A DNA stretch of 40,914 nucleotides from Betaproteobacteria bacterium (GCA_016713125.1 JADJPT010000033.1:1-40914); one strand, 5' to 3'. Positions 1-9,019 are shown, counted from the first letter of the stretch. Program-made: numbers and translations. The notes: generated from the sequence alone by a model not told the origin.

Positions 1-139
1 GCGGCACGCTGGACATCGCGGTGAGCACGCGCTCGTCGCGCACGCCCTGCTCGCGGATGCGCTCGACCATGCGCGCACGCGTGCGCTGCGAGGTCATGCC
101 GATGCCGGCGAACTGCTTGGCGTCACGCACCCGGTGCAC
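1..139 (-). CDS. pcm: protein-L-isoaspartate O-methyltransferase, 5' end only
   Basis: This is the amino-terminal end of the cytoplasmic methyltransferase that uses S-adenosylmethionine to repair isoaspartyl residues in damaged proteins. About 46 residues are visible before the window edge. They include GIGMTSQRTRARMVERIRE followed by ERVLTAMSSVP, the stretch that precedes the SAM-binding core in this family. The SAM-binding motifs lie outside the window. Two GTG codons, at 139 and 130, can serve as start; no ATG lies upstream of the conserved part. The gene begins four bases after the surE stop, and surE–pcm is a well-known stationary-phase pair in proteobacteria, which supports both calls. 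The function is known from the family; only the N-terminal similarity is seen here. Confidence 0.8.
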   Translation of the reverse strand, partial: MHRVRDAKQFAGIGMTSQRTRARMVERIREQGVRDERVLTAMSSVP

Positions 140-143
140 GCCC

Positions 144-883
144 CTATTTCGCCATCCAGCCGCGCACCAGGTCGAGCTGGGCGTGCTGTGTGAGATCGAT
201 CTGCAGTGGCGTGACCGATACGCGCCCCGAGGCCACGGCGTGGAAATCGGTGCCCGGCCCGGCGTCGGCCGCATCGCCGGCCGCGCCGATCCACCAGATG
301 GTGGCGCCGCGCGGGTTGGTGGTCTTCACCACCGGCTCGGCCTTGTGGCGCTTGCCCAGGCGCGTGACCTCGATGCCGGCCGGCTCGGCCACGTCGGGCA
401 CATTGACGTTGAGCAGCACGGGCTGGCGGATGGGCTCGCGCTTGAAGCGCTCGACCAGCTGCGCGGCGATGCGCCCGGCGGCGTCGAAGTTCTTGCCGTC
501 GTGGCTGGTCAGCGACATGGCGATCGAAGGGATGCCGAGCAGGTAGCCTTCGGTCGCCGCGGCCACGGTGCCCGAATAGATGGTGTCGTCGCCCATGTTG
601 GATCCATGGTTGATGCCCGAGACGACGATGTCCGGCGTGTGGTCGAGGAAGCCGGTCACCGCCAGGTGCACGCAGTCGGTGGGCGTGCCGTTCACGAACC
701 AGTAGCCGTTGGCCGCGCGGCGCACCGTCAGCGGCCGGTCCAGAGTCAGCGAATTCGAGGCGCCGCTGCGGTCGCTCGCTCGGGCGCCACCACGGTGATC
801 TCACCGAGCTTTCCCAGGTGCGCGGCCAGCGCCGCGAGGCCGGGCGCGAAATAGCCGTCGTCGTTGGAAAGAAGTATGCGCAA
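144..883 (-). CDS. surE: 5'/3'-nucleotidase SurE, reading frame broken
   Basis: SurE is a metal-dependent nucleoside monophosphatase made in stationary phase. The N-terminal metal site RILLSNDDGYF is in one frame. The rest, from SNSLTLDRP through NGTPTDCVHLAVTG and SGINHGSNMGDDTIYSGTV to the stop, is in another. The break lies near 772–780, where the coding strand reads GAGCGAGCGACC; two extra bases or one missing base there would restore the family sequence ERDRSGAS. The likely start is TTG at 883, directly before RILLSNDDG, since SurE proteins normally begin at this motif; an ATG at 928 would add 15 residues. Repaired length is about 246 residues, normal for the family. A sequencing indel is more likely than a true pseudogene because the sequence on both sides is well conserved. 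Confidence 0.88.
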
Positions 884-1089
884 GGGAGCGGTCCGGTGCG
901 GCAGGCCCGGTGCAGGATGCAAAGGCATCCGGAAACCCATGCGGCCCGCCTGAAAACGTGCCTGATTTTAGCATGAACACCCCGGTCGCCGAGCCTGTCC
1001 GCGCGCCCCGCCCGGCCCGGCCGCAACCGACTATTCTTCAAGATTTATTTCACGAGATCGGCTTGCAGAGCGGCTTTCCGGACAATCCG

Positions 1090-1109
1090 AATATTGTTTC
1101 TGATATATT
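1090..1109 (+). promoter_or_regulatory. AT-rich promoter/operator of the HTH gene
   Basis: In otherwise G+C-rich DNA, this stretch 28 bases before the regulator start is strongly AT-rich. It holds an imperfect inverted repeat, AATAT (1090–1094) and ATATT (1105–1109), and a −10-like TATATT at 1104–1109. Such a site would suit autorepression by the downstream helix-turn-helix protein. This is inference from position and composition only. Confidence 0.4.
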
Positions 1110-1136
1110 GCCGGGCATCCAAACCGGGAGACCACC

Positions 1137-1388
1137 ATGGCCAAGCGCCCCGCCCTGCCCCTGAGCGCCCGGTTGCGCGCGCAGGTGGCCACCGCCCTCG
1201 TCGAGCGCATCGAGCAGCTGGGCATGACGCAGAAGGACACCGCGGCCCTGCTCGGCATCGCCCAGCCGCAGGTCAGCAACCTGAAGAACGGGCGCACCGC
1301 GGGCTTCAGCCTGGACCGGCTGATCGACCTGGCCGGACGCGCCGGGCTCAGCGTGCGGCTGACGCTGGCGCGCCCCTATCGAACCTGA
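1137..1388 (+). CDS. small XRE-family HTH protein, HigA-like
   Basis: An 83-residue DNA-binding protein. Residues 30–55 form the helix-turn-helix (MTQKDTAALLGIAQPQVSNL), followed by FSLDRLIDLAGRAGLSVRLTL. That second part is the C-terminal extension seen in HigA2-type antitoxins and in solo XRE regulators. The start is ATG with GGGAG six bases upstream. A HigB-type toxin normally lies directly beside such a gene. None is seen here: upstream is noncoding and then surE on the other strand, and downstream is a crotonase. It is therefore probably a solo regulator or an orphan antitoxin. The DNA target is unknown, but the AT-rich inverted repeat just upstream suggests autoregulation. Confidence 0.8.
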   Translation: MAKRPALPLSARLRAQVATALVERIEQLGMTQKDTAALLGIAQPQVSNLKNGRTAGFSLDRLIDLAGRAGLSVRLTLARPYRT

Positions 1389-1500
1389 GCCGGACCGGCC
1401 GACCCGCGCCGATCCACACCCATCCGCAGCGCGAACCGCCGCGCCCGGCGGCGAAACGGCGATTGCGCGGCACGCCGCCGCCGCGAGACACTGGGCCCGC

Positions 1501-2298
1501 ATGTACGCATCCGTGTTTTCCACTCTGAGGCTCGACAAGCCCGAGCCGCACGTGCTGGTGGTCAGCCTGAACCGCCCCGAGGTCGCCAATGCGCTGAACA
1601 CGCAGATGGGCCAGGAGCTGCGCGAGCTGTGGCTGGGCCTGACGCGCGACCCGGGCGAGACCCGCGCCGTGGTGCTCACCGCCGTGCCGGCCAAGGCCTT
1701 CTGCGCCGGTGGCGACCTGAAGGAACGCAACGGCATGACGGTCGAGGCCTGGCAGCGCCAGCACGAGATCTTCGAGGAGATGTACTGGACCCTCATGGAA
1801 CTGCCGGTGCCGGTGCTGGCCGCGGTCAACGGCCATGCCTATGCCGGCGGCCTGGAAATGGTGCTGGCCTGCGATTTCGCCTACGCGGTGCCCGAAGCGC
1901 GCTTCGCGCTGACCGAGGTCAGCATCGGCATCATGCCGGGCGCCGGCGGCACGCAGAACCTGCCGCGCGCGGTGGGCGAGCGGCGCGCCAAGGAGATCAT
2001 CCTCAGCGCACGGCCGTTCACGGCGCAGGAGGCGCACGAATGGGGCGTGCTGAACCGCGTGGTGGATGCCGACTCGCTGATGGAGCAGGCGCTGGACACC
2101 GCGCGCGCCATCGCCGCCAACGCGCCGCTGTCGGTGCGCCAGGCCAAGAAGTCGGTGCACTACGGGCTGCAGATGGACCTGCGCACCGGCCTGCGCTACG
2201 AGATCGAGGCCTACAACCGCATGGTGCCGACCGCCGACCGCCAGGAGGGCATCCGCGCCTTCAACGAGAAGCGCAAGCCGCAGTTCCGCGGCAAGTGA
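1501..2298 (+). CDS. enoyl-CoA hydratase/isomerase family protein (crotonase)
   Basis: A 265-residue cytoplasmic crotonase that probably hydrates or isomerises an acyl-CoA intermediate of fatty or organic acid breakdown. The oxyanion-hole segment CAGGDLKE is present near residue 70. Both acidic residues used by true enoyl-CoA hydratases are kept: Glu in YAGGLEMVLACD and Glu in LTEVSIGIMPGAGGTQ. Activity as a hydratase rather than a hydrolase is therefore plausible. The substrate cannot be told. The gene stands alone on the plus strand and converges on the MmgE/PrpD gene, 46 bases away. It may take part in the same acid-breakdown route as that gene and the Bug protein, but there is no shared operon. 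Confidence 0.88.
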   Translation: MYASVFSTLRLDKPEPHVLVVSLNRPEVANALNTQMGQELRELWLGLTRDPGETRAVVLTAVPAKAFCAGGDLKERNGMTVEAWQRQHEIFEEMYWTLMELPVPVLAAVNGHAYAGGLEMVLACDFAYAVPEARFALTEVSIGIMPGAGGTQNLPRAVGERRAKEIILSARPFTAQEAHEWGVLNRVVDADSLMEQALDTARAIAANAPLSVRQAKKSVHYGLQMDLRTGLRYEIEAYNRMVPTADRQEGIRAFNEKRKPQFRGK

Positions 2299-2344
2299 CG
2301 CGTGGCGAAGGCCGGGCGGCGCCGGCCATCGCCACCGGCCGCGC

Positions 2345-3791
2345 TCAGGCTGCCAGCAGGTCGAACATCTCGGTGACATCGTCCAGCTTCTCGAGGTTCA
2401 GGATCAGGTCGATGACCTGATCGACCTTCTGCGTCTTGATCCGCGAGTACGAGGCGTTGATGCGGAACTTGTCGACCAGATCCTCGCGGCTGGCCGGAAA
2501 CTCCTTGCTGCCGCGGCGCCGGCACCTCGACGGTGTAGCGCTGCCCGCGGGCCGCGATCTCGACGATCGAGCTCCAGAGTATGGGTACCGTCCCGGAACC
2601 GATCGCGGAGCGCACGTAGTTTTCGAACTCCGGATGCTCCTCGAGCTTCACCTTGGGCACCAGGGCGCGAATCCTCGGGTCGTTGAAGGTCTCGGGCAGC
2701 TGCCACGCGGGGCTGGGCTTGTCGCCGTGGAAAACCGCCAGCGCGAAGTTGAAGCGGATGAAGAACTGCGCGTCGGCGAAGGTGTTGACCTCGACGCCCA
2801 TGCGGTTCGGCGTCTGCATCAGGCGATCGCCGCGCACCACGATCTCCGTGATCTCCGCCGGATCGATGCGATGCTCGCGCACCAGCTGACAGATGCCCTG
2901 GATGCCGGCGTGGTAGATGTAGCAGGTGGGATAGAGCTTGTAGCGCACCTGGTCCAGGTGCCAGTCGCGCCCCAGGCCGTCGAGCAGGTTGCCGACATTG
3001 AAGACCGGCGAGGCGACGATGTTCCAGTAGCCGAACTCGCCGTCCAGGATGGTGGTGTCGCCGGTGAAGCCGCGCCGCGCCGCCAGCGCCGCCACGGTCG
3101 CCAGCTGCGCGGTCCAACCGGTCCACGCGTTGTACTTCGCCATGATCGCGGGGCCGGGCATGTGCTGCCACTTCATGATCGCGAGCACCGGCGAACTGGC
3201 GCCGGCGATGCCAAGGGCATGGCAGAGCTGCGACTGGTCCAGCCGCAGCAGGCGTGCGGCGCCGGCCACCCGCCGAAGATCGACGAGGCATACGTGAAGC
3301 GCGGATGCTCCTCGTAGTACGGCGGTTCGTCCTTGACGATCTTGTGCTGCGCGAAGGCGCTCATCGAGCGGCCGCCGACCTCGTTGGCCAGCGCCAGGGC
3401 GAGGATCAGGTCCTTGCCCGAAGAATGCGCACGCTGCGCGATGGCCAGGCTGGGCGGGATCACATACGGCGCGATGTGGCCCGAGATCGGCCCGATGATG
3501 TCGTAGTCGAGCGCGTTCATCAGCTCGCTGTTGCCGAACGCCGCCTGCGGGCAGGAGGTCCTGCCGGCGCCGATCAGCACCGCCTCGCCGTTGCCGCCGA
3601 ACTCCTCGATCATCTCCAGCGCGATGCGCGCCCGGTCGGTGATCGTGCCGGCCAGCGCGCAGCCGATCAGATCCAGGCACCACACGCTTGACCTGCTCCA
3701 CCGTCTCGGAGGGCAGGTGCGCGAACTCGGTGCCGAGGACCGACTCGGCCAGCCGCCCGGTGACGTTCTCGTAGGTGGCGTGCGCGCCCAT
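2345..3791 (-). CDS. MmgE/PrpD family protein, three frame shifts
   Basis: A member of the 2-methylcitrate dehydratase/cis-aconitate decarboxylase-like family, about 481 residues after repair, the usual length. It begins MGAHATYENVTGRLAE and ends EKLDDVTEMFDLLAA. Three shifts interrupt it: near 3685 (one base extra or two missing), near 3270 (one missing) and near 2514 (one extra or two missing). Together they restore one continuous frame. Conserved stretches such as GFTGDTTILDGEFGY and FEFNY-like core segments lie on all sides, so the gene itself looks functional and the shifts are probably read errors. Its ATG overlaps the stop of the Bug gene upstream (TGATG), so the two are probably translated together. 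In betaproteobacteria such pairs usually serve catabolism of an unknown carboxylic acid. The substrate cannot be assigned. Confidence 0.82.
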
Positions 3792-4838
3792 CACTCGGCC
3801 CTGGCGCCGGAGACCCTGACCAGATCGACCCAGAAGTTGCGCTGGTCGGCCACGAACTGCTCGAAGGCCTCGGCCGAGGCCGGCGGATCGATGTCGTAAC
3901 CGGAGCCCAGCAGCTTGTCCTGGATCTCCGGCTTGGTCAGCGCCGCCGCGAAGGCGCGGTTCAAGGCCTGCAGTACATCGCGCGGCGTTCCCTTGGGCGC
4001 GACCATGCCGAACCACACGTTGGCCTTCTCGAAATCCTTCACGCCGATCGTCGCCAGAGCCGGGCCGAGCAACGCGGCCTCGGAAAGGGCCTTGGGCGGC
4101 GTGGTGTTGGACACACCCAGCGCCCGCAGCTTACCGCCGCGGATCTGGCTCAACACCGCCGGCAGCGGCTGGAAGGCGAAATCGACCTGCGCCGAAACCA
4201 GCGCGGTGATCATCTCCCCGGCGTTCTTGTACGGAATGTGGTCGGCCGTCGCGTTGGCCTGCCGCGCGACCAGCGCCCCGGCCAGGTGCGCCGTGGTGCC
4301 GTTGCCCAGCGAGTTGTAGCGCAGCGCGCCGGACTTCAGGCTGGCGAGGAACTCCTGCGCGTTGGCGACCTTGCTCTGCGCCGGCACGACCAGCACGTTG
4401 GAGGTGCTGGCCAGCTTGATGATCGGGCTGAAATCGGCCACCGCATAGGGCAGGTTGTTCTGCATCGCGGGGTTGACGCCGAAGGTGGCGCTGCCCGCCA
4501 CGCCGATGGTGTAGCCGTCGTTCTTCGCGCGCGCGATCAGCGTCGTGCCCAGCGAGCCTCCGGCTCCCGGCTTGTTCTCGACGACGACCGGCTGGCGCAA
4601 CTGCGCCGAAACTTCCGGCCCGAGCATGCGGGCGAGGATGTCGTTGGCCGAGCCGGGCCGTACGGCACGATCAGCGTGATCGGACGCGACGGAAACGCCG
4701 CCCCTGCGCGTATGCGCCCTGCACGCCCAGCGCGGCCGCGACCGATGCCAGCGCCAGCGCGCCGCGTCCCAGCAGTTGACGAATGCGGGAGCGCGGCGCG
4801 GCGCGGCCCGCGGTCGTGCGTATGTGTGTCGATTTCAT
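3791..4838 (-). CDS. tripartite tricarboxylate transporter substrate-binding protein (Bug family), two frame shifts
   Basis: A periplasmic binding protein that captures a carboxylate or similar solute. The N-terminus MKSTHIRTTAGR with the hydrophobic run ALALASVAAALG and cleavage after AYA is a typical signal peptide, possibly Tat-like. After two single-base losses, near 4705 and 4656, the family sequence follows: FPSRPITLIVPYGPG, then VVENKPGAGGSLGT and PYAVADFSPI. Repaired length is 349 residues. ATG at 4838 has GGAG eight bases upstream. It is translationally coupled to the MmgE/PrpD gene. No TctA or TctB membrane genes lie in the window, which is usual: Bug genes in these bacteria are mostly orphans used as sensors or shared binders. 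The ligand is unknown. Confidence 0.85.
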
Positions 4839-4996
4839 GCTTGTCGTCTCCGTTATGGTTATCCGGGCCTCGTGCGGCAGGCGGTCGTGCGGAGTGTTGT
4901 GGCAGCCACCGCCGCCGTCAACGCCGCACCGACTGGCGTTTGCAGAGCGAAAGCTTACAGCGCGGGCAGGCCCGCGGCAGGCATTCCATGGCGGAA

Positions 4997-5025
4997 TACA
5001 TAAGCCGACAAAATGAATTCGACAA
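4997..5025 (-). promoter_or_regulatory. possible leftward promoter in the Bug/cupin divergent region
   Basis: In the 269-base region between the two divergent genes, the minus strand reads TTGTCG (5025–5020), a 17-base spacer, then TATGTA (5002–4997). The TTGTCG hexamer repeats once inside the spacer, 14 bases on. The −10 match is weak. The rest of the region shows nothing further that I can support. Confidence 0.3.
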
Positions 5026-5107
5026 TCATGCCCCGTGCCTCTATCTTCATCCCGCCTTCGCCGCGCCAGACGGCAGCCGCACAACAGGCCCCCACAGGAG
5101 ACAAAGC

Positions 5108-5716
5108 ATGGACATGAAAGTCAGCAACATCCCGGCCGAGCGCCAGAAGCTCGTCGACCAGACCATGGCCCGCGTCGCGCAGATCGAGCGCACGCACGGC
5201 GTCACGCGCGAAGCAGTGAACATGATGAAGGACGAGCTCATGCAGCTCGCAACGCACAAGCACCTGTTCGTGGTTCCCGACGAGTTCCAGCCCGCCAAGC
5301 GCGGCACCTTCAAGGATTTCGTCGCCTATCGCCTGAACAAGGACGACGGCACGCCGCGCGCGCTGTACGTTTCGCTGGCGCTGCCCGGCAAGTCCAGCCC
5401 GCCGCACAACCACAACAACTGGGCGATCCTGGTCGGCCTGGACGGCGTGGAAACCAACAAGCTCTACAAGGTCGATCCCAAGGACGGCTTCAAGCAGATC
5501 GACCAGATCGACGTCGGCCAGGGCGTGGGCGTGGCGCTGATGGGCGAGGACATCCACAGCATCCACGTGCAGGGCCGCGGCGACGAGCCGGTGTGGCAGC
5601 TGCGCTTCTACGAGCGCGCGCTCGAAGACCAGACCGACCGCGTGCAGTTCGACGAGAAGGGCAACACCGAGCTGTTCCCGCCGAACCCGAACACCAAGGA
5701 CGCCGCGCAGGGCTGA
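5108..5716 (+). CDS. cysteine dioxygenase type I-like cupin (thiol dioxygenase)
   Basis: A 202-residue iron-dependent thiol dioxygenase-like cupin. The motif PPHNHNNWAILVGLDGVE near residue 100 carries the His-x-His pair followed by Trp, typical of cysteine dioxygenases and 3-mercaptopropionate dioxygenases. A further histidine motif, DIHSIHV, lies near residue 150 and would supply the third iron ligand. Such enzymes turn a thiol into a sulfinic acid in the cytoplasm. The start ATG has AGGAG nine bases upstream. The nearby four-domain rhodanese gene supports a role in sulfur-compound catabolism. The exact thiol (cysteine, 3-mercaptopropionate, mercaptosuccinate) cannot be told. A longer open frame runs upstream but has no family similarity and is not used. 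Confidence 0.8.
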   Translation: MDMKVSNIPAERQKLVDQTMARVAQIERTHGVTREAVNMMKDELMQLATHKHLFVVPDEFQPAKRGTFKDFVAYRLNKDDGTPRALYVSLALPGKSSPPHNHNNWAILVGLDGVETNKLYKVDPKDGFKQIDQIDVGQGVGVALMGEDIHSIHVQGRGDEPVWQLRFYERALEDQTDRVQFDEKGNTELFPPNPNTKDAAQG

Positions 5717-5869
5717 ATCCCGGCCGATCCGGGCAGGGTTCCGGGGCGCGCCAAGCGCCTGCGGCGCCTCCCTGCTCGCGCCCCAGCGGCGCAACAGCAC
5801 ATCACCGACCGCAGCCGTCCGCCCCGCGAGGGGCGGCGGGCGGCCTCTTGCACACTTCAGGAAACAGAC

Positions 5870-6186
5870 ATGAACGCACACACCATCAATCGCGGCGTAC
5901 CGCGCCCTCTCATCCGCCTGGCGGCGGCCCTCGCCGGCCTGACGCCGGGAACGCGTCGTGGCGCCAACCCGTCATTTCGGTCCGGCCGCCACCTTGTTCG
6001 CCACACGCCCGGCTCGCCAACAGCCTGGATCGCCTGCGCACCTGCGCCAGCTAGGCGGCCGGTGACGCGCGCGTTCAGAGCCTGCCCTACGATCCGCTGC
6101 GTGACTTCGCTTCCGTCCTCGAGCAGTGCCGCAGCCCGGCGCGCAGAACGGTCCGCCGGTGGGCGGGGGCGGGCGCGGTGGACTGA
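5870..6186 (+). pseudogene. remnant of a Bug-type binding protein gene
   Basis: An ATG at 5870 with AGGAAA eight bases upstream opens a signal-peptide-like N-terminus (MNAHTINRGVPRPLIRLAAA). The frame soon loses similarity. About 70 codons on, in another frame, the Bug signature SLPYDPLRDFASVLEQ appears, and this frame then ends at TGA 6184–6186, overlapping the ATG of the rhodanese gene. A full Bug gene is about 960 bases, so at least two thirds is missing, mostly the C-terminal part. This points to an internal deletion rather than a simple read error. Short length and mixed frames leave the call uncertain. Confidence 0.42.
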
Positions 6187-7785
6187 TGGCCTCGATCGCC
6201 CCCCGCGCGCTGCAGGCGCAGATACTCGCCGGCGCCGACCTCGCCATCCTCGACCCGCGCGAAGAAGGCGCGTACTCGGTCGCGCCGCACCTGTTTCATT
6301 CGGTCAACCTGCCGCTCTCGCGCCTCGAGCTGCGCATCGGCGCGCTGCTGCCGAACCGCGGCGTGCACATCGTGGTCGCCTCGGCGGCCGGCGACGGTCT
6401 CGATGCGCGCTTGGCGGCGCGACTGGCCGAACTGGGCTACCCGCGCGTCGAGGTGCTGGCCGGCGGCGTGCAGGCCTGGCAGGCCGAGGGGCTGCCCGCC
6501 TTCACCGGTTTCAACACGCCCAGCAAGGCGTTCGGCGAATTCGTCGAACACGAGTGCGGCACGCCCTCGATCGCAGCCGCCGAGCTCGCCGCCTGGCAGG
6601 CCGAGGGACGCGACATGGTGATCGTCGACAGCCGCACGCCGGGAGAACACCAGCGCGGCACCATCCCGGGCTCGATCAGCACACCGGGCGCGGAACTGGT
6701 GCTGCGCGCCGGCGAACTGGCGCCCGACCCGGGCACCACCATCGTGGTGAACTGCGCCGGGCGCACGCGCAGCATCATCGGCGCCCAGTCGCTGATCAAT
6801 GCCGGCGTGCCCAACCGAGTGGTCGCGCTGCGCAACGGCACCATGGGCTGGAAGCTCGCCGGATTCGAGATCGAAACCGGCTCGACCCGGCGCGCGCCCG
6901 CCCCCTCGCCCGCGGCGCTGGCGCGCGCGCAGGCCGCCGCGGCGCGCGTCGCGCAGCGCCACGCCGTGCCCACCGTCGGCTGGCGCGAGGTGGAAGCCTG
7001 GCTGCGGCCTGACGCGGGGCGCACCTGCTACCTGTACGACGTGCGCATGCGCGAGGAGTACCTTGCCGCGCATCCGCGCGGCGCGGGCCATGCGCCCGGC
7101 GGCCAGCTGGTCCAGGCCACCGATACCTACGTGGCGATGCGCAGCGCGCGCATCGTGCTCTTCGATCCCCTGGGCGTGCGTTCGGCGATGACCGCAGCGT
7201 GGCTGCGCCAGATGGGCTATGCCGGCGCCTGCGTGCTCGACGGCGGCGACGCCGCGATCCCCATGCAATCCGGCATGCCCCGGTCCGCCGCCGGGCCTGC
7301 CCGACCGAGCCGCCGGCGATCAGCGCGGAGCCGAACTGCACGCACTCGGCAGACGCGCCACCGTGATCGACCTCGGCCCCGGCAAGGACTACGTGGCCGG
7401 CCACGTGCCCGGCGCCTGGTGGACGGTGCGCGCCCGACTGGCGCAGTGCCTGGCGCGGATCCCGGCGGGCGACACGCTGGTGCTGGTCTCGCCCGATGCG
7501 CTGCTGGCGCGGCTCGCTTTTGCCGAAGCGCGCGCCCTGCACCGCGGCCGGGTCCTGGTGCTGGCGGGCGGCAGCGCGGCCTGGAAGCAGGCCGGCCTGC
7601 CGCTGGAATCCGGCGAGGCGCGTCTCGGCGGCCCGATCGACGACGCCTTCGTGAAGCCGTTCGAAGCGAAGGATCGCGACAAGGCGATGCAGGACTACCT
7701 CGACTGGGAGGTCGACCTGATCGACACCGTGCGCAAGGACCCTTCGGTGGTCTTCAGCCTGAGCCCGGCGCCGACGGCAGGCTGA
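6186..7785 (+). CDS. four-domain rhodanese-like sulfurtransferase, one frame shift
   Basis: After one shift (an extra base or two missing near 7276–7290) this encodes about 532 residues holding four rhodanese-type domains in tandem. Domain ends are marked by VLAGGVQAWQAEGLP, NGTMGWKLAGFE, VLDGGDAAIPMQ and VLAGGSAAWKQAGLP. Only the second domain has an active-site cysteine, in VVNCAGRTRSIIG. At the matching place, domain 1 reads ASAAGD, domain 3 FDPLGV and domain 4 VSPDAL, so these three cannot form a persulfide and are probably structural. The protein has no signal peptide and should be cytoplasmic. Persulfide transfer is known for the family; the donor and acceptor are not known here. The neighbouring thiol dioxygenase and LysR gene suggest an organosulfur pathway. 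Confidence 0.85.
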
Positions 7786-7815
7786 CTGGCGTACTGCCGT
7801 ACTGCCGTACTGGCG
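7784..7815. repeat. four copies of an 8-bp tandem unit
   Basis: GACTGGCG, TACTGCCG, TACTGCCG and TACTGGCG follow each other without gaps, beginning inside the rhodanese stop codon. The array sits between that gene and the LysR gene. It looks like a slippage-made array; no function is evident. Confidence 0.8.
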
Positions 7816-7883
7816 TGCGGGCGGGCGCACGGCGTTCCGCTGCGGCGCTGGACGGCACGCACGCGATGCGGCCAAATGGCGCG

Positions 7884-8795
7884 ATGAACCTGCGTCAGAT
7901 CGAGGCCTTCGTCGCCATCTTCGAACAGGGCAGCGTCACGCGCGCCGCGGAATCCCTGCACATCACGCAGTCCGCGGCCAGCCGCCTGGTGCTGCGCCTG
8001 GAGCAGGAGACCGGCTTCGCGCTGTTCGTGCGCACCCGCGGCCGCCTGCTGCCCACCGAGGAGGGCAAGGCCTTCCACGCCGAGGTGCAGCGCAGCTTCA
8101 CCGGCCTGCGCGAGATCGAGCAGGTGGCGCGCCGCATCCGCGACATCGGCACCGGCACCCTGCGCATCTGCGTCATGCCCACGCTGCAGCAGGGCGTGCT
8201 GCCGCAACTGGTGACGCGCTTTTGCGCCGAATACACCGGCGTGTCGGTGATGTTCGACGTGCAGTCCTATCGCGACGTGCTGCAGGCCGTGCTGCGCGGC
8301 ACGGCGGAACTCGGCTTCGCCACCCTGCCGGCGGAGGACGACAACCTCACGGTGACGCCGATCGCGCGCAACGCGGCGGTTTGCCTGCTGCCCGCCGGCC
8401 ACCCGCTGGCCGCGCGCGCGCGTGTGCGCGTCGAGGACCTGCGCGACTGCGAATTCATCAACGTGCCGCGCGCGCGCTTTCGCGACCGCATCGACGCGTT
8501 GTTCGAGCAGCGCGGCGTGCAGCGCCGCCTGCGCATCGAGGCGCGCACCATCCTCGCCGCCGCCGCGCTGGTCGCGCAGGGCGCGGGCGTGTGCATCGTC
8601 GACCCGTTCAGCCTGGAGGCGCTGAACGACCGGCGCGTGGTGGCGCGCCCGCTGGTGCCCGTGCTGAGCATCGAAGTCGGCGCGCTGCGCAGGACCAGCC
8701 AGCCGCTGTCGCTGGTCGCGCAGCGCTTCCTCGACTACTGCACGGGCGCGCTGCGCGCCGCACCGCGCCGGCGCAGGAATGCTGCAGTGGACTGA
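7884..8795 (+). CDS. LysR-family transcriptional regulator
   Basis: A 303-residue LysR-type regulator. It opens MNLRQIEAFVAIFEQGSVTRAAE with the winged helix-turn-helix (LHITQSAASRLVLRLEQETG) in the first 60 residues, then the two-lobed effector domain to the end, of normal length. ATG 7884 is chosen because family members start right at MNLRQ; an ATG six codons upstream (7866) is possible. LysR proteins usually bind a small effector and control nearby genes, so the rhodanese and thiol-dioxygenase genes upstream are the likely targets. It lies on the same strand as they do, whereas classic LysR genes are divergent from their target. The following cupin gene is separated by 224 bases. Confidence 0.9.
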   Translation: MNLRQIEAFVAIFEQGSVTRAAESLHITQSAASRLVLRLEQETGFALFVRTRGRLLPTEEGKAFHAEVQRSFTGLREIEQVARRIRDIGTGTLRICVMPTLQQGVLPQLVTRFCAEYTGVSVMFDVQSYRDVLQAVLRGTAELGFATLPAEDDNLTVTPIARNAAVCLLPAGHPLAARARVRVEDLRDCEFINVPRARFRDRIDALFEQRGVQRRLRIEARTILAAAALVAQGAGVCIVDPFSLEALNDRRVVARPLVPVLSIEVGALRRTSQPLSLVAQRFLDYCTGALRAAPRRRRNAAVD

Positions 8796-8949
8796 GTGCC
8801 GCCGGGCCTCGAATACTGCCACTTTTTCTCGAAATCCGTTGTCTGCAGCGGGATTCCAGGCTGATTACTGCCACTGCCCTATGACGACGCAGGCCCGGCG
8901 GGTGATTCAGGACCGCGACATGTTTCGCTCCCGGAAGGTCGATCGGAGG

Positions 8950-8986
8950 GTCACGTATGGTCACGCCGTGACGCAGCGATTATAGT
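8950..8986 (+). promoter_or_regulatory. promoter with palindromic operator before the small cupin gene
   Basis: The 13-base perfect palindrome GTCACGCCGTGAC lies at 8960–8972, preceded by another GTCACG at 8950–8955. A −10-like TATAGT follows at 8981–8986, 33 bases before the cupin ATG. The palindrome would overlap the −35 region, so a repressor or activator site is likely. The spacing of the GTCAC repeats (10 bases) does not fit a Pho box. The regulator is unknown; the LysR protein just upstream is one candidate. Confidence 0.45.
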
Positions 8987-9019
8987 GAGCGTCCCGTCCC
9001 ACAGCGCAGGAGCACCGCC

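Noticed and set aside
21..1041. Long open frames on both strands over surE
   Set aside because: They are G+C-rich shadow frames; the conserved SurE sequence explains the region.
4238..5716. Long N-terminal extension of the cupin gene
   Set aside because: The extra part is antisense to the Bug gene and arginine-rich. A good Shine–Dalgarno sits before ATG 5108.
6126..8795. One 889-residue frame joining rhodanese and LysR
   Set aside because: The join results from the frame shift near 7280 bringing the two genes into one frame. The middle part has no similarity, and the fourth rhodanese domain is in the other frame.
8950..8973. GTCAC repeats as a Pho box
   Set aside because: The repeat step is 10 bases with a palindromic partner, not the 11-bp direct repeat seen at the phosphate genes.
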